64,000 nucleotides of DNA, taken from assembly GCA_947652115.1 (NCBI GenBank), contig OX393573.1, forward strand, positions 3,422,498 through 3,486,497, written 5' to 3'. Source of the DNA: Blastomussa wellsi (lineage: Eukaryota > Cnidaria > Anthozoa > Scleractinia > Plerogyridae). Every line of letters starts with the position of its first letter. Within the stretch, counting starts at the first letter, position 1. Made by a program: the position numbers and the translations under genes. Under the pieces are notes generated by a model, which was not told where the DNA came from, ran no database searches, and saw only the letters and a program-made list of their open reading frames with translations. Below are positions 43,540 through 56,270 of this stretch, piece by piece.

Positions 43540-46500
43540 ATTTACTTCAAGTTTAGATCTACTGTATACCGCAGCTACTGACTGTGTTTCTGATATAGCT
43601 CCCTGAAATAGTTGTGTGAAAAACTTTAAAACTGTGGGCTATATTTAATGAGTTTAAATTTTACAAATGGTGTCGAATTTGCCCTGTTGGGGTAAATATT
43701 GATTAATATTGATTAATCATACCTGAAATAATTTTTAACAGTACTTAGCATTTTTTTAATAAAAGAGGATGTTCCATTTTTTATCTGCCCCCCCCCCCCC
43801 CCACCCCCCCTCACTTCACCATAAGAATGGCAGATTTTTGGGAAAGGAGCTTTAAATTGTTTTCTTCAAACAACCCAATATAAAAGGTGCAGACAAAAAA
43901 ACCCTTCACCAACAAACAATTTAGGGTTCGGATTTCGGTTCTTGATGAAAAATGGAACGGCCCATATACCTCAATACAAAGTTCAAACAAGTTTATGATC
44001 ATGCATAAATTATTAAATTATCAAGCTAAATACTAAAATAATAATTTAATTATTAGTTAGATGTAATATGTGATTTGCTTGTTCTGATGACGATAATTGG
44101 GGATTCAGGTGAAAAACGAATAGTAGAAACCATGGAAGAAAATTATATACAACTTTTGTCAGTAGTGACCAAAAATTGATAAACATGGACTGCCAATTCG
44201 GACTCCTGATTCAACTGTTTTGAACGGTTCATATGAATTTTTCCTTCATTTTTGACTACAGTAAAACAGTTGTGACAGTGTTTCAGTAAACAGTGGTAGC
44301 CAGTGTAAAGCATCACCTACTTTGAACTACTTTTTTGAAGACATTAAGAAAATTAAGGTTTTCTTTCAAATTGTATTCAAACCATCTGCCGACTTCAAAT
44401 TTTATTTAAATCCTGAGTTCTTGTGGTTTCATTCCTGGCCTTCATGAATGGCAAAGTACAGTCACAGACAAAATGTAGACAAACAAACCAGAATGGTGGA
44501 TGATTGAAAGGTTTCCTGTGAAAGCTAGTGTTCCCCACATGTAAAACTCCTTGAAATGAAAACTTTGCCTGCATTCCCTCTATTTCGCTCAGAACATGCT
44601 AATGTTATCCAAGTCTTACGGGGGCTAATAATTTGCATCCTAGTTTTAGACCCTGTGTGCTTTGGTATTATAATTTTCAATAAGTCAATTTGGAGGTAGC
44701 AAATTTAGTATGCTGTGCACTGTTGCACACATGTACACAAATACATGTATCATGTTTGAACTACCAAAATTATTTTCAGATTGAAGTGGTTTAAATCTCA
44801 CTGTAACTCCAAAAATTATTTGGAAATCCAAAATGTAATAATTCACTTTTTCAAGCCTTTCTGTACATAAATATTTGTTTTAAGCCTCATTTTTGTGTGA
44901 CCTGTTTAAATCAAACTTGACTATCGTACAAGTTAATAGGGAAGAGAGCATGTGACCATGTATCAAGAATAGTGCTCAAGCAATGCTCTGAGAGTCAGTT
45001 ATGTTTAGTTCAAAGCATTCTTCAACAAAATTCTTACAATCAAGGATCTCTTTTTGGTTGGCATAAGAGTTGTCTTTCCCCTGCATGTGATTCACACTAG
45101 ATTTTTATAAATTTGATTTGGAATTTTATTGCTGGCCACATGGGAACCCTGTTGGTATAGAAAGTGTTATTCATTAAGTGTAAATGTTCTCTTTTGAAAC
45201 ATGGCAGATTGAGTCCTAGTAAGATCCTTAACTATCCATGTTCAAATCACAATTTTAATGACATTGGTGTGGTTTTATTTATCGGTGGTTTTCACTGTCA
45301 TGCAATCAAAAACTAAATTCGACATGATTCAACTACAGAAGCTACGAATTTCAGATATTCTAAGATAAAAAACAATTTCTCCAAGTCTCCACTTATTATG
45401 TCCAAAATACTCAAACTGAAAAAGATAGGCTCTTTTTTAAACAAAACAGCTTTGTCACAGTACTTGACTTGATGTCACAAGCGGCAGAGAGCTCAAATAT
45501 TCAAAATGCTCTGTTTTCAAAACAAAGGGCACTACCGAGCTGCAAATTTGTGAAAAGATATATTTTTAGTTCACCTTACCCTTATTGGCAACAAAAATTT
45601 AGCGTGCCAAGCAAATTTTGATTTCAGAATTTTATGACGTCACATGAAAACCAAGAATATGTGGGTTAACCCATTGACTCCTGGGGATTTTTGAAAAAAA
45701 CTTGTTTTTTAGACATTTTGAACATTTTCTGGTCAGTTATAGTCTAAATATGCTTCAAATTTCTCCAAAATGCATTTGCAGAATGAAGGCATGCCAGGTT
45801 TTGCACTAGTATCGCATTTAACAATATTTTAGCTCGGGTATGCGCACAAATCAAACTTTCAAGATAGTTTTTGGACGAGAAAGTGACCCACGTCTTCAGG
45901 CTTTTCGATTTCTTTATTTTTATTTTTATTTTCTATTCTAGAGATCGATAAATTATCAAGAATGACGCCTTAAACGGCTTAGAACAGGCAAAAATAGCAC
46001 ACAAGACTCAATTAACATTTCACCTCAACGTTTATTGAACATGTAGGATAAATTTAGTATTTAGAGCAAATCGCGGCCAACTTAATTATGGACATCTATA
46101 TTTATTTTGTAACCGCCACTGATCGGTGTCACGCAACAAACTCAAACATCAGGTTGTCCACCTGTGATCAGAAAAGGATTGTTGCATCCAGCATAAGTAC
46201 TTGAAAACAGGACAGCGCTATACATACCGTACTAAATTGCAAGAGTGTTTACACAGTTTAAAAGCATTACTTTGAAAATTTGCTGGACTTTGATGACCTC
46301 TTTCAGAGATTTCCTTCAATTTTCCAATCCAGTTCTCCTTAATTACTAGTATGTTTTAGATAAATGTAATTTTAAGTGTGTGTGTGAACAAAGATTTAGA
46401 AAATTTGGAGTTTCACAAATATTTTGTCTCATCATAGACATTAAGGATTCTGTTTTCATTAACATAAAACCTAACAGCTATCTTTTGCATTCTTTTAATT

Positions 46501-47190
46501 TTGATGTGTGTGAGCTTGCTTTGGATGGGCTACCCAAATTTGTGGCAAAACGGATCAACTGCTCCTTGAAAATGTAGTCAAATCATCAATCTTCAGGCTA
46601 ATGAGACTACATTCACTGTGTAACAGTCCACCAACCGGTATATTTTACTTTCTGTTGTCTTATTTCTTTTTTAGAGGTATCATAAAAAAATTTCAGTTTT
46701 CATAAATGAACGGCAAAATGTTAATAAAAGCAAAAATCTACTAGTTAAAACCGAATTGGCTATGGTAATAGTTCTCAACGCTCTTTTCAAGCATGTTTTT
46801 ACGCATTTTCATTTGTAGCAGTACCTGATGCAAAGAAGCAATATTTGCAAGTTTGATTGTAATGGGCTAGCTAAGTGTACTATTTGGTGACTGTGAATCA
46901 TTTTGGTGTCTGGTCAACAAAGGGGTTTCATCCAATATTGCTACAGTTGTATTGCCTTTAATTTGTGTGCTCTTTCACATAAGCAATCTTTACATTTGAT
47001 CATACGATTCCTCTGGAAACCTCTTTCTTGGTCATTTTTTAAGTGCTTTACAAAAAACAAAGGATACAACAGGTAAATTATGGGATGTTAACAAATTATA
47101 AATAACGCAATGCTAAAAACCCTACTGACAATATTACGATTATTAACCCAAAAAACACAAACAAACAAACGATCAAACCAAAGCACAAAA
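43540..47190. other. Gene-free AT-rich stretch
   Basis: A poly-C run lies near 43790. Short frames have no domains. No repeat structure was recognised by eye over most of it. Confidence 0.4.
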
Positions 47191-47194
47191 ATAA

Positions 47195-47540
47195 CTACCG
47201 TAGTTATTTACCTATAAGCCGAGCTATTTTTTCAGAAATTTTGGCTTAGATCTACCGAAAAAAGTCCAAACAAGGGGGCTCGGCTTATAGCCGAGAGTTT
47301 GATAGATTTTTTTATCTCAGTGGTCAAAATCAAATGAAATATCGCGAAAATTCCGACATCGGCTTGTAGTCAAGTTCGCAAATATTGAAATACTATAAGA
47401 CACAATAAAAAGAGACACAAAGTGAAATTGTTGGTCATTTAACTTTTATAGATTTGGTGGCTCCTAAAGGAGCCGTTTTTTGTGTTTGTGAAGCTTTCAA
47501 CTGACAAGTTTACAGTTTACTCGCACAATAAGCTAAACTG
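47195..47540. mobile_element. Partial element related to 19704-20670
   Basis: 'accgtagttatttacctata' is followed by 'agccgagc' and, further in, 'gctcggcttatag'. A perfect GGCTCC-TAAA-GGAGCC stem-loop lies at 47459-47474, in the same 'ggtggctcctaaaggagc' context as at 19911-19928. The other terminus was not found. Confidence 0.5.
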
Positions 47541-47840
47541 ATTAATGAACGGAGCTCTACTGCTTGCAATAATGTCACCTTGCAAAGAATATTAACACAG
47601 GGCAATAGAATATTGAAATTATACTTAAAAGTAAAATTAAGATTATAGGTTTACTTATTAACGCTGTCTCCCTAACCTTTACCTGATTTAACGTATATAC
47701 ATGGAATTTAATATACATGCTACAAATACTTATAGAAATATTATATATTTTAGGAAACAATATCGCCCATTTTTTATTTAAAGATTTTTTTCTTAGTACA
47801 AATATACTTTTCCTTTTCAAATTTAACTGTTATCTTAGTC

Positions 47841-48095
47841 TTAAACCCAGCAATGGATGGGTGTATTTGTAATCTTCTGCAATCCTGCAATAATAGTTTT
47901 TCTGTTAATAGGAAATAGTTTAGTAACGGGCCTCCTTCTCGATCTTCTCCTTTGGTTTTTAAGTATACTTGAGATGGTGCGAATAGGCTTATGGGCGATC
48001 TTGACGTTGAAATACTGAAGAACTGTTGCGATTCTCTTGGAAAACCCTTCGGCATAGGGAAGAATGACCAATCCACGCTGGTCGGTATCGTTCAT
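47841..48095 (-). pseudogene. PLE relic, linker upstream of GIY-YIG
   Basis: The minus frame reads LPYAEGFSKRIATVLQYFNV, then KIAHKPIRTISSILKN. This resembles the LPYV-G-S..I-VL..Y-I-VAHKP..TL segment found before the GIY-YIG domain in PLEs (compare ISRILQPYNIRVSHKPITTL at 56.9 kb). The endonuclease itself is missing. Confidence 0.6.
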
Positions 48096-50270
48096 TTCTT
48101 GTTGTCTATTCGGTTGGCGACCATTGTGAATGACATTGGTTGGGTAGTTACAGTCACCAAACAGATTTAGAGAGTGTTAAAATAATATTGTTGACAAGCC
48201 ATCGGCAGGGCAACACAGGTTAATTCTTGAAGCTTCACATTCATTGTGAGACAAAAATGCTATAATCAAACTCGCAGCGCTACCAAACGAGAGTCATCTA
48301 GAATGCTTTAATTTGAGTCTTCTGTTGTTGTTTTGGCATCTTAATTATCACATTACCTTGCTGAAGAAGGAAATCCAGTAGTAGCCGAAACATCCAGAGC
48401 AATAATGGTTAGCCAGTGTCAACTTTTTAATTCTTTTCTTAGCAAATTCTTATTTTCTTCTTTTTCACAAGTTCTTTCAGAAACAATCTACTGTACATTG
48501 GGTTTCTTTTCCACTTGATAGCTTAGAAGTTGAAAGGAAGCCATTTTTAAACTTTAAACTTCTACACACTCAATGCTTGTTGTTTTTAAATGTGTTTTTA
48601 AATATTGCAATGGTATCTCTTTGTAGTAAAAATGAGTCAGATAGAAACTACATTGTACACGTATGAAAAATGATTTTTGTACACACACTCGCTCATCCTC
48701 ATTGTGCCCATGAGGACACTTAAGGCCGGGACATCACCCGAGAACACTCCCAGATGAGTTCGTCAATTTTCTTTTTGGTTCCTGTAATCAGATATTTTTA
48801 TGGGGTGCGGGGATTGGCCGCACACCCAACCCCCAACTTGGAGGACCACTGACTTCCATTTAGTCTGGCCTCTACCCTTTGACCTGCCCGCCAAGGTTGG
48901 ACATGCTGGGGGGAGACCCCTGACGGTATAGCTGCCAGGGTCATTGAGGCATACAAGCTCCCCACCATGGCAAGGCGGTAGTCTAAGGCGAAGATTTTGA
49001 TATTAGGAGGTTTAAACTTCCTCTATGATCACCCCATCATTTAATTTAGATGGGAAGCCTGCATTATTCGTCATGCATTTGCTAACCATGAGTATCAATG
49101 AAAACTCATTCATTTCATGTACATATTTTGAAAGAAACCACTGCTCGCTTTCGTAGTTTTGATACCGGTATATTAATTTGCCCTGAGGTCGTCTAATTAA
49201 CTATTCCAATCAATGAATCATTTTCTCAGAAATTTTGAAGATTGCCAATATTTCCAAGAAATCTGTAGATTTTCTCTCACCTGACCTATCTTCTTTGCTC
49301 CCTGTTGCAAATAAGGCCATAGATTTTCTACATATATCAATAATAATCATTATTTTCATTAATCACAAACAATCATGTTTATCTATTTTATCACCACTGA
49401 AAATTAATGAGTTCCAACAAAGCCAATAGTCTGCTTTAGCATTAATTATGTGTAGCATCAAACTGAGTGATCAGATTTAGGGAGTATTCTTTTTTTGAGG
49501 TTTAAGCTGATATGATTTAGTGGAGATGTGCCAAAATAAGGGGTTCACTCAAAATAATTACCATTAATTGTTGTAGTGAGTGAAAAATTCTAGCAGAATA
49601 TCTAAAATAGCAATCGTTAGGACCAAGGAAACATACTCTGCCCCCCCCCCCCCCCCTCGTCCTCCTGTTTATTATGTGCAGAACCCACCAACAATTGGTG
49701 CAAATGTATCCAGTTGATCCTCATTAACAGCCATGTGCCATCAATAAACAGATAATCATTTCAAGGGAGGGCCTCACCTGAAAAAATTAGGATTGCAGGG
49801 AGGGGCAGGTGTGATGAAGAGCGGGAGAATCATTAGCTTTTTCAGGGACTATTCTATCAAATCCCACCTGTGATATTCCATTGTTTCAACAAGGTGCAGA
49901 AATAGAGGAGTTAACTCAATCAAAACCATTCTGCAGTAAATGTCAGGCTAAAAAAGGGGGTTTGGGACATGTACACTTTTTAAAAATCGATTCATAAGGT
50001 ACAGTTCCAAAATGTTTCTTGGCAGCACAAGTGTTACAATAGACTTACCACAAGTCGACCTCCGAGTTTAATCATTATGGTAAAATAGCTAAGAGGGTGG
50101 GGTGTAGGCTGTGAAGCGACCAAGCGGCAAAGTGGCGAGAGGTTGACTTGTCTTGCTTGAAGAGTTTTTGTTTCCTTTTTGCACCAAAATTGGGAGTGGC
50201 GTGACTGGCAACTGGTGTTTCAAATGAAAATAAATTGGACGAAGGCATTTATTGAAAGTTGAGTGTAGCA
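48096..50270. other. Gene-free stretch with a probable retroelement 3' piece at 48690-49010
   Basis: 48690-49010 is more GC-rich than its surroundings ('taaggccgggacatcacccg', 'gagacccctgacggtatagc', 'tgccagggtcattgaggca') and looks like a decayed non-LTR or similar repeat. A poly-C run lies at about 49638-49656. No gene is supported. Confidence 0.35.
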
Positions 50271-50854
50271 CAACAGTGCTTTTTAGTTTACGGAACATGT
50301 TTCGATGTTTAAAACACCATCAGCTACAATGATTGTAATTAATAGTATTGAAGATTACAAAATGATCATATTATAGATAACGCGTTTAAATTCAAATAGA
50401 TGTTAAATGCAAACCTATTTTAACTTGACAGTGAAAACCACGAAAAGGACACTAGCAAACAGTGAGCTATAATTATAGGTAAATTTAAACCTGACTTGTA
50501 TAAAGTACAATAAAAACTCAAATGTAATAAGAACTCGCTAGGTAAATTAATATACATAACTTGTAAGGATAAATTTTGAATTTATAATGCCTGAACACAG
50601 GTGGGCCAGCCCTAATCTGGCTTCGCTTTAGATCATTACCATAGCAGTCACGCTTTTTTACTTTGTTTGTCACACAACGCCAGACCTGTCGACCCAGATT
50701 ATTTATTTTTAATTTCAAAAATTCAGTTGTACCAAGTTTTCTATTTGATTGTAAACTATTGTATTTACTAATGTATCCTTTTACGTTATTTCCGCACAGG
50801 TTATTGAAAGCCATTGAATGCCATTGGTGAAGTCAGGATATACCAATACAAAGA

Positions 50855-50897
50855 CACAGACAGAGACAGAGACAGAGACAGAGACAGACAAAGAGAA
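50855..50897 (+). repeat. (ACAGAG)n microsatellite
   Basis: About six units of 'acagag' with 'acagac' variants. Confidence 0.8.
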
Positions 50898-51019
50898 TAG
50901 TCAGAGGTAGAAAACGAACTAAAGAGGCTTTCATTTGCAGTTATATAAAAAATTGTTACAACTGAATCCAAAACCATTCACTGAAGCAACAACATCCATT
51001 ACCTGCTGATAATTTTAGT

Positions 51020-51979
51020 AGATATAGAATGAATGTGACACCGAGTAATTGCATTGTGGCTAAGATATAGGCAACAAATGCAAGGAAACGATGGTATATA
51101 CTTGTAATATTTCGATTTAAATCTATATCATCTTCAGACTAAGGCCATATGCATGTAGCAGAAATTTAAATACTGCGAGATGGGCAACAGCATTAACACG
51201 TGAAAATGAAAAACAAAAAACGAAACTATCAAGAGACTAGGCAAAGTTTCCCTACTGGCTTTTAAACCAGTGTTCAAAAATGGTGTTGAACGCTTGATAT
51301 GGTAAGCTTCTTTATATAGTAATAGATTCCAATTGTAATCACGGTCTATTATGTTTGTGTTATCACGCACGGTTTGGGTGAGAAATTCTTTGTTCATTGC
51401 AGTAGGAGGTGAGTTGTTCTCATTGACGAAAATATCGGGTAAGTTGTATAAACCGTGTATGTGTTTGATCTGATCTGATCTGATCACAACAGCGCAGATA
51501 GCTATATACAAACATCTGCGCTATTGTGATCAGATCAAACACATGGTTTATACAACTTACCCGATATTTTCATCAGTGAGAACAACTCACCTTCTACTGC
51601 AATGAACAAAGAATTTCTCACCCAAACCGTGCGTGGTAACACAAACATAATAGACCGTGATTACAATTGGAATCTGTTACTATATAAAGAAGCTTACCAT
51701 ATCAGGCATTCAACACCATTTTTGAACACTGGTTTAAAAGCCAGTAGGGAACTTTGCCTATTCTCTTGATAGTTTCGTTCTTTGTTTTTCATTTTCACGT
51801 GTTAGTGCTGTTGTCCATCTCGCAGTATTTAAATTTCTGCTACATGCATATGGCCTTAGTCTGAAGATGATTTAGATTTATATCGAAATATAACAAGTAT
51901 ATACCATCGTTTCCTTGCATTTGCTGCCTATATCTTAGTCACAATGCAATTACTGGGTATCACATTCATTCCATATCTG
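51020..51979. mobile_element. Head-to-head PLE 3' ends forming a 960-bp palindrome
   Basis: Arms of about 470 bp meet near 51500. Each arm codes, towards its outer end, the C-terminus of a PLE endonuclease frame (left arm, minus strand: KEFLTQTVRDNTNIIDRDYN, then WNLLLYKEAYHIKRSTPFL), followed by a terminal-repeat-like segment with 'ctgaagatgat' and 'atcgaaat'. The two copies differ by scattered point changes, so they are not an assembly mirror. Both lack RT. Confidence 0.75.
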
Positions 51980-52467
51980 CCAGCTGAAACGATTTTGTAT
52001 AGTCAACAGAGTTCAGATCTTTCACATAATTTATTATCAGTCACTTAGGCAAGAACAAGAACAATTTTGAATTCTCCGAAGTCAAAACACAACGAGGAAT
52101 TTATTATGAATCAGCAACAGTCAAACTAGATTTTGATTTCAGCACAGCATTGCAAAATTGTGTGGAAAAGAACGTCTGATTTTACTGTAAATGTATTTTC
52201 AGTCATTTTTATAGAGTAAAATCTTTTATTGCCATTTTGAATTAATGCGAGTTCAAAATATTGCTAGCAATTTATATTCAGTTATAGTGCAACATTTACT
52301 GCCAATTTGAATTGTCGTTGGAAGTGAAAAAACTTTGAGTAGATTGCTGTTATCAGAATCTCCAATAAAATCAGGCGTTGGTTGAGAAAAATAGAATTTT
52401 CATAGCAATTTTTGTCCATTTTTTTGTAAAAATTGTTTCCTTGTTAACATTGGTTTGAACAGGTTTA

Positions 52468-52861
52468 ATTTTCCCGCCAAAAGACTTAGAAAAAATACGG
52501 GCGCTCAAAATACGCATGCGCCGTTTTTTTTAATTTTTTTTCAGTAAAATTTAATGTTAATAATGTGTACTCAACTTGATCTTATTAGTATTATAACTCA
52601 ATAAAGTCAACAGTTTTCTCTTGTATTTTTGTTTATTGTCTATAAGCTTTATTTCTTAATAAAGACACTAATTTTACTTTGTTATCTTGTCATCTTTATT
52701 GTCTCAAATGAAGTCTTCTACAAAATACAAACAAGTGTCTTGCAAATTGCTCTTTATTTCCTCTAATTATAAGTTAATTAGTTAACAGAAATCAATTAAA
52801 TTATTAAAAAGGTGTCAACAAAAATCTTTCCTATATATACTAAGTCTTTTGGCGGGAAAAT
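52468..52861. mobile_element. MITE with ATTTTCCCGCCAAAAGACTTAG termini
   Basis: 22-bp ends at 52468 and 52840 are perfect inverted repeats (TTTTCCCGCCAAAAGACTTA and reverse complement). AT-rich interior without coding frames. Confidence 0.8.
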
Positions 52862-53096
52862 CTAGACAAATTTGCACAGCGTTTCCCCTGGTAACTTTTT
52901 GACCAAAACAATTTAAAATGGCTTCCCTTGGATATTTCCCACCGAAAAATTGGGAACATCACTTCGTGCAAAAAGTTTTCAAATAAATCGCCAATTTCTT
53001 TCTTACACCGTTAAAAAAACGCCCAAAAAAAGATTTTTGGCCCGTTACTCGAAAAATGTTTTAGTTAACAATTTTTGCACAAGATGATGTTCTCGG

Positions 53097-53450
53097 ATAA
53101 AAAACCTTTTACAACTGTCAATTCTTGTAATACAGGACAGATTAAAGGAAAAATTCAAGAAATTACTCATTAAAATTTTTACAACAGTTGTAGAGACATT
53201 TTTGGAGCAATAATAAACAATTTCAACTGTTGGTTTTGTCTCGAGAACTTTAACTTCAATAACACTATCTGATTTCAAACAAAAAGACAACGTAACCCCG
53301 ACCGAAACAATTTTGTACAACAGTGAATATTTTTGGAGCAATAACAGACAATTTAAACTGTTGTTCAATTATCCAGATCTCTTGTAATTAATATTTTGTT
53401 TTAAATACTCTGTCCTGTATTACAACAAATACCAGAAGTAAAAGGTCTTT
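53097..53450. repeat. Inverted-repeat element with an internal direct repeat
   Basis: 'ttgtaatacaggacag' near 53127 and 'ctgtcctgtattacaa' near 53410 are inverted. 'tttttggagcaataa' followed by 'acaatttaaactgttg' or a near copy occurs twice, at about 53198 and 53329. Confidence 0.5.
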
Positions 53451-53981
53451 TTCCACATATAAGTTTATAAGCGACACGTGATAAAACCCAAATGCCTGGT
53501 AAAAAACAGAAGCGATTCTCCAAGTTCAGTCCCACCCATAACACGAACATTTAGTAACCTGAAATGGTAGACTTAATAAAAATTATACTGAACACAGCAA
53601 ACAAAAAATTTAGATAAAAACAATTCGCATTAAATTTCTTGCAATTGGTTACGACTTTTACTTTTTATTTCATACAAATTTACAAACTGAAAAAGCAGTC
53701 GCAATGATATTTTTTAACTTTCAACTCAAGACAAATTAAATTGAATTTCTGTACAGGTGTACCACAATCATTTGATAGACAATAACTTTTCCCGCAAACC
53801 TAATGATTTACTGAAAGAACTCGCAACAGAACTACTTTTTTAATCAGATCAGAAAGCAATTCAAATGATATATTTCAAAATAGAAACGAACAAGATAATT
53901 TTTAAGTCAAACAATCACTGCAGGATTTTTGGGCCTCAGCAAATAAAAATTGAAAATTCTAATTTTAATAAGACATACGAA

Positions 53982-54292
53982 GACCCAGTGGTGGTCAGTC
54001 GGGTGACACGAAGTAAACCGAGCAGCGAAATAGGTGCGAGCGAAAGTTTACAAGAATTCGTAAGAGTGCCCCTGGGATGCTACTCTTAAACGACCAGTTT
54101 TACGACCCATTCGAATGCTCACCTTTGATAAACCACAGATATTTTAGTGGCCCAGCATTCGAATGGGTCGTAAAACTGGTCGTTTAAGAGAAGCATCCCA
54201 GGGGCACTCTTACGAATTCTTGTAAACTTTCGTTCGCACCGATTTCGCTGCTTGATTTACTTCGTGTCGCCCGACTAACCGCCCCTGGGTCT
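53982..54292. mobile_element. MITE with GACCCAG...CTGGGTC termini, about 140-bp arms
   Basis: The arms share 'acgaagtaaa', 'gaaagtttacaagaattcgt', 'aagagtgcccctgggatgct' and 'cgaccagttttacgacccat' with their reverse complements, and a centre near 54137. It has the same ends as 27235-27377. It ends about 70 bp before the large palindrome. Confidence 0.75.
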
Positions 54293-54361
54293 CCGAGGAT
54301 GGCCGAAACCTGTTTTTATCGCTAACTTTCTTCTTGGAAAACCTGAGGTCATAATTGATAC

Positions 54362-55988
54362 TTAAGGTGGCTCGATCGGATTTTTGAGTGACGATACCTT
54401 TCAACTTTGAGCAGCTAGTGTACCGCCAAAGAGTATCTGACAGAAAATCGATTACTCCAAGTGCACAAGAGAAAGATCAAAGTTTCAGATGAAATACGTT
54501 TTATCGTGATCGAAGTTACCATACCAACGTAGTGACGTCATGCCCCACTTTACTTGAGACCGAATAACTTATCACCAAGAGATAATTTTGGAAAACCCTT
54601 CGTGGATCTTTGACCTGACATACTTTTCTTGAGGTCTGCCAAATTTGAAGAATTTTTATAGGAGCGATTTCGAGAAAATTTATTGCGAAGTTTTAAGGTG
54701 TTAAGATACAACAAAATAGTATTAGTTCCTGAATGCTATTAAAACATTTGTTCACCAGGCCTCATGTCAGATGACTTTTGGTCTGAAATAAATTGAATAG
54801 CATCCGATTACATTTGGTGAAAATCTTGGAAAGATCGTTCTATTCGATTTCTGAAAACGCTGGCTTGAATATGAACTGGAGAGGAGTGTTATTTTGCGTT
54901 TTCGTCAAAATTGACCCTACATTTATTAAAATGGCCACTATTTAAAAAGCGATAGATAAATTTTTCTAAAAATCAGTCTTCAGGAAGATTAGCTAATATT
55001 TAATACAATCCCCGAGTTTAAACTTCATTGAAACATTCTAAGGCTGTCAATTTTTAGCCTCAACTTTGGTAAACATTATGCTTACTTTCCGTCTAGTCGC
55101 TTGTGGTTCTAATTATACCTATCCATTGTCTCGAATCTCCGTGCAATTGTAAATTTCACTGCCTTATTAATTCATGTAACGACATATGAATTCACGACGC
55201 ATTGAAATGTACAGTTGCACGGAGACAATGGACACGTATAATTAGAACCACAAGCGACTAGCCGGACAATAAGCCCAATGTTTACCAAATTTGAGGCTAC
55301 AAATTGATAGCCCTAGAATGTTTCAATGAAGTTTAAACTCGGGGATTATATTAAATATTGGTTGATCTACTTGAAGAATATTTTTACAAAAAATTTATCT
55401 ATAGCTTTTGAAATAACGACCATTTTAATAAATGTAGGGTCAGTTTTGACGAAAACGCAAAATCACTCTCCACTCCAGTTCATATTCAAGCCAGTGTTTT
55501 CAGAAATCGAATAGAACGATCTTTCCAAGATTTTCACCAAATGTAATCGGATGCTATTCAATTTATTTCAGACCAAAGTAATCTTACATTAGGCCTTGTG
55601 AACAAACTTTTTAATAACACTCAGGAACTAATAAAATTTTGTTCTATTTTAACACGTTAAAACTTCGCCATAAATTTTCTCGAAATCGCTCCTATAAAAA
55701 TTCAAATTTCGCAGACCTCAAGAAAAGTTTGTCAGGTCAAAGATTCAGGAAGGTTTTTCCAAAATTATCTCTTGGTGACAAGTTATTCGGTCTCGAGTAA
55801 AGTGGAGCATGACGTCACTACGTTGCTATGGTAACTCCGATCACGATAAAACGTATTTCATCTGAAACTTTGATCTTCCTCTAGTGCACTTGGAACAATC
55901 GATTTTCTGTCAGATACTCTTTGGCGGTACACTAGCTGCTCAAAGTTGAAAGGTATCGTCACTCAAAAATCCGATCGAGCCACCTTAA
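54362..55988. mobile_element. 1.63-kb palindromic element flanked by TTAA
   Basis: TTAA then GGTGGCTCGATCGGATTTTT begins the element, and AAAAATCCGATCGAGCCACC then TTAA ends it. The arms, each about 800 bp, match over their whole length with scattered differences, to a centre near 55175 ('gcacggagacaatgg' and reverse on either side). The duplicated TTAA fits a piggyBac-like target site, but no transposase is encoded and the ends are not standard piggyBac ends. Confidence 0.8.
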
Positions 55989-56270
55989 AATCCATTACGT
56001 TGAACTGCCAATTGATTTGCCAGTTTAATTTAAATCAAGGCTGTTTGATAAATTGTTTGCTGTGGTCAGTTTAACTGGAATTACTGAATTTATCTCGACT
56101 TCCTATTGTTCATCCACCGAGTCAGGCATCAGGATTTTACACATGTACAATAAGCTACCAATATACGACAAGAGAATAGAGGCAAAGGCGGTTTCTGTAC
56201 GCACAACAAACCAAAATAAAACTTCGAGTGTCTTATTCTTCGTAAAAACATATTCATTTTAGCAAATGGT

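Noticed and set aside
51134..51511. 125-codon frame as a host gene
   Set aside because: It is the tail of a PLE endonuclease frame running into the palindrome centre.
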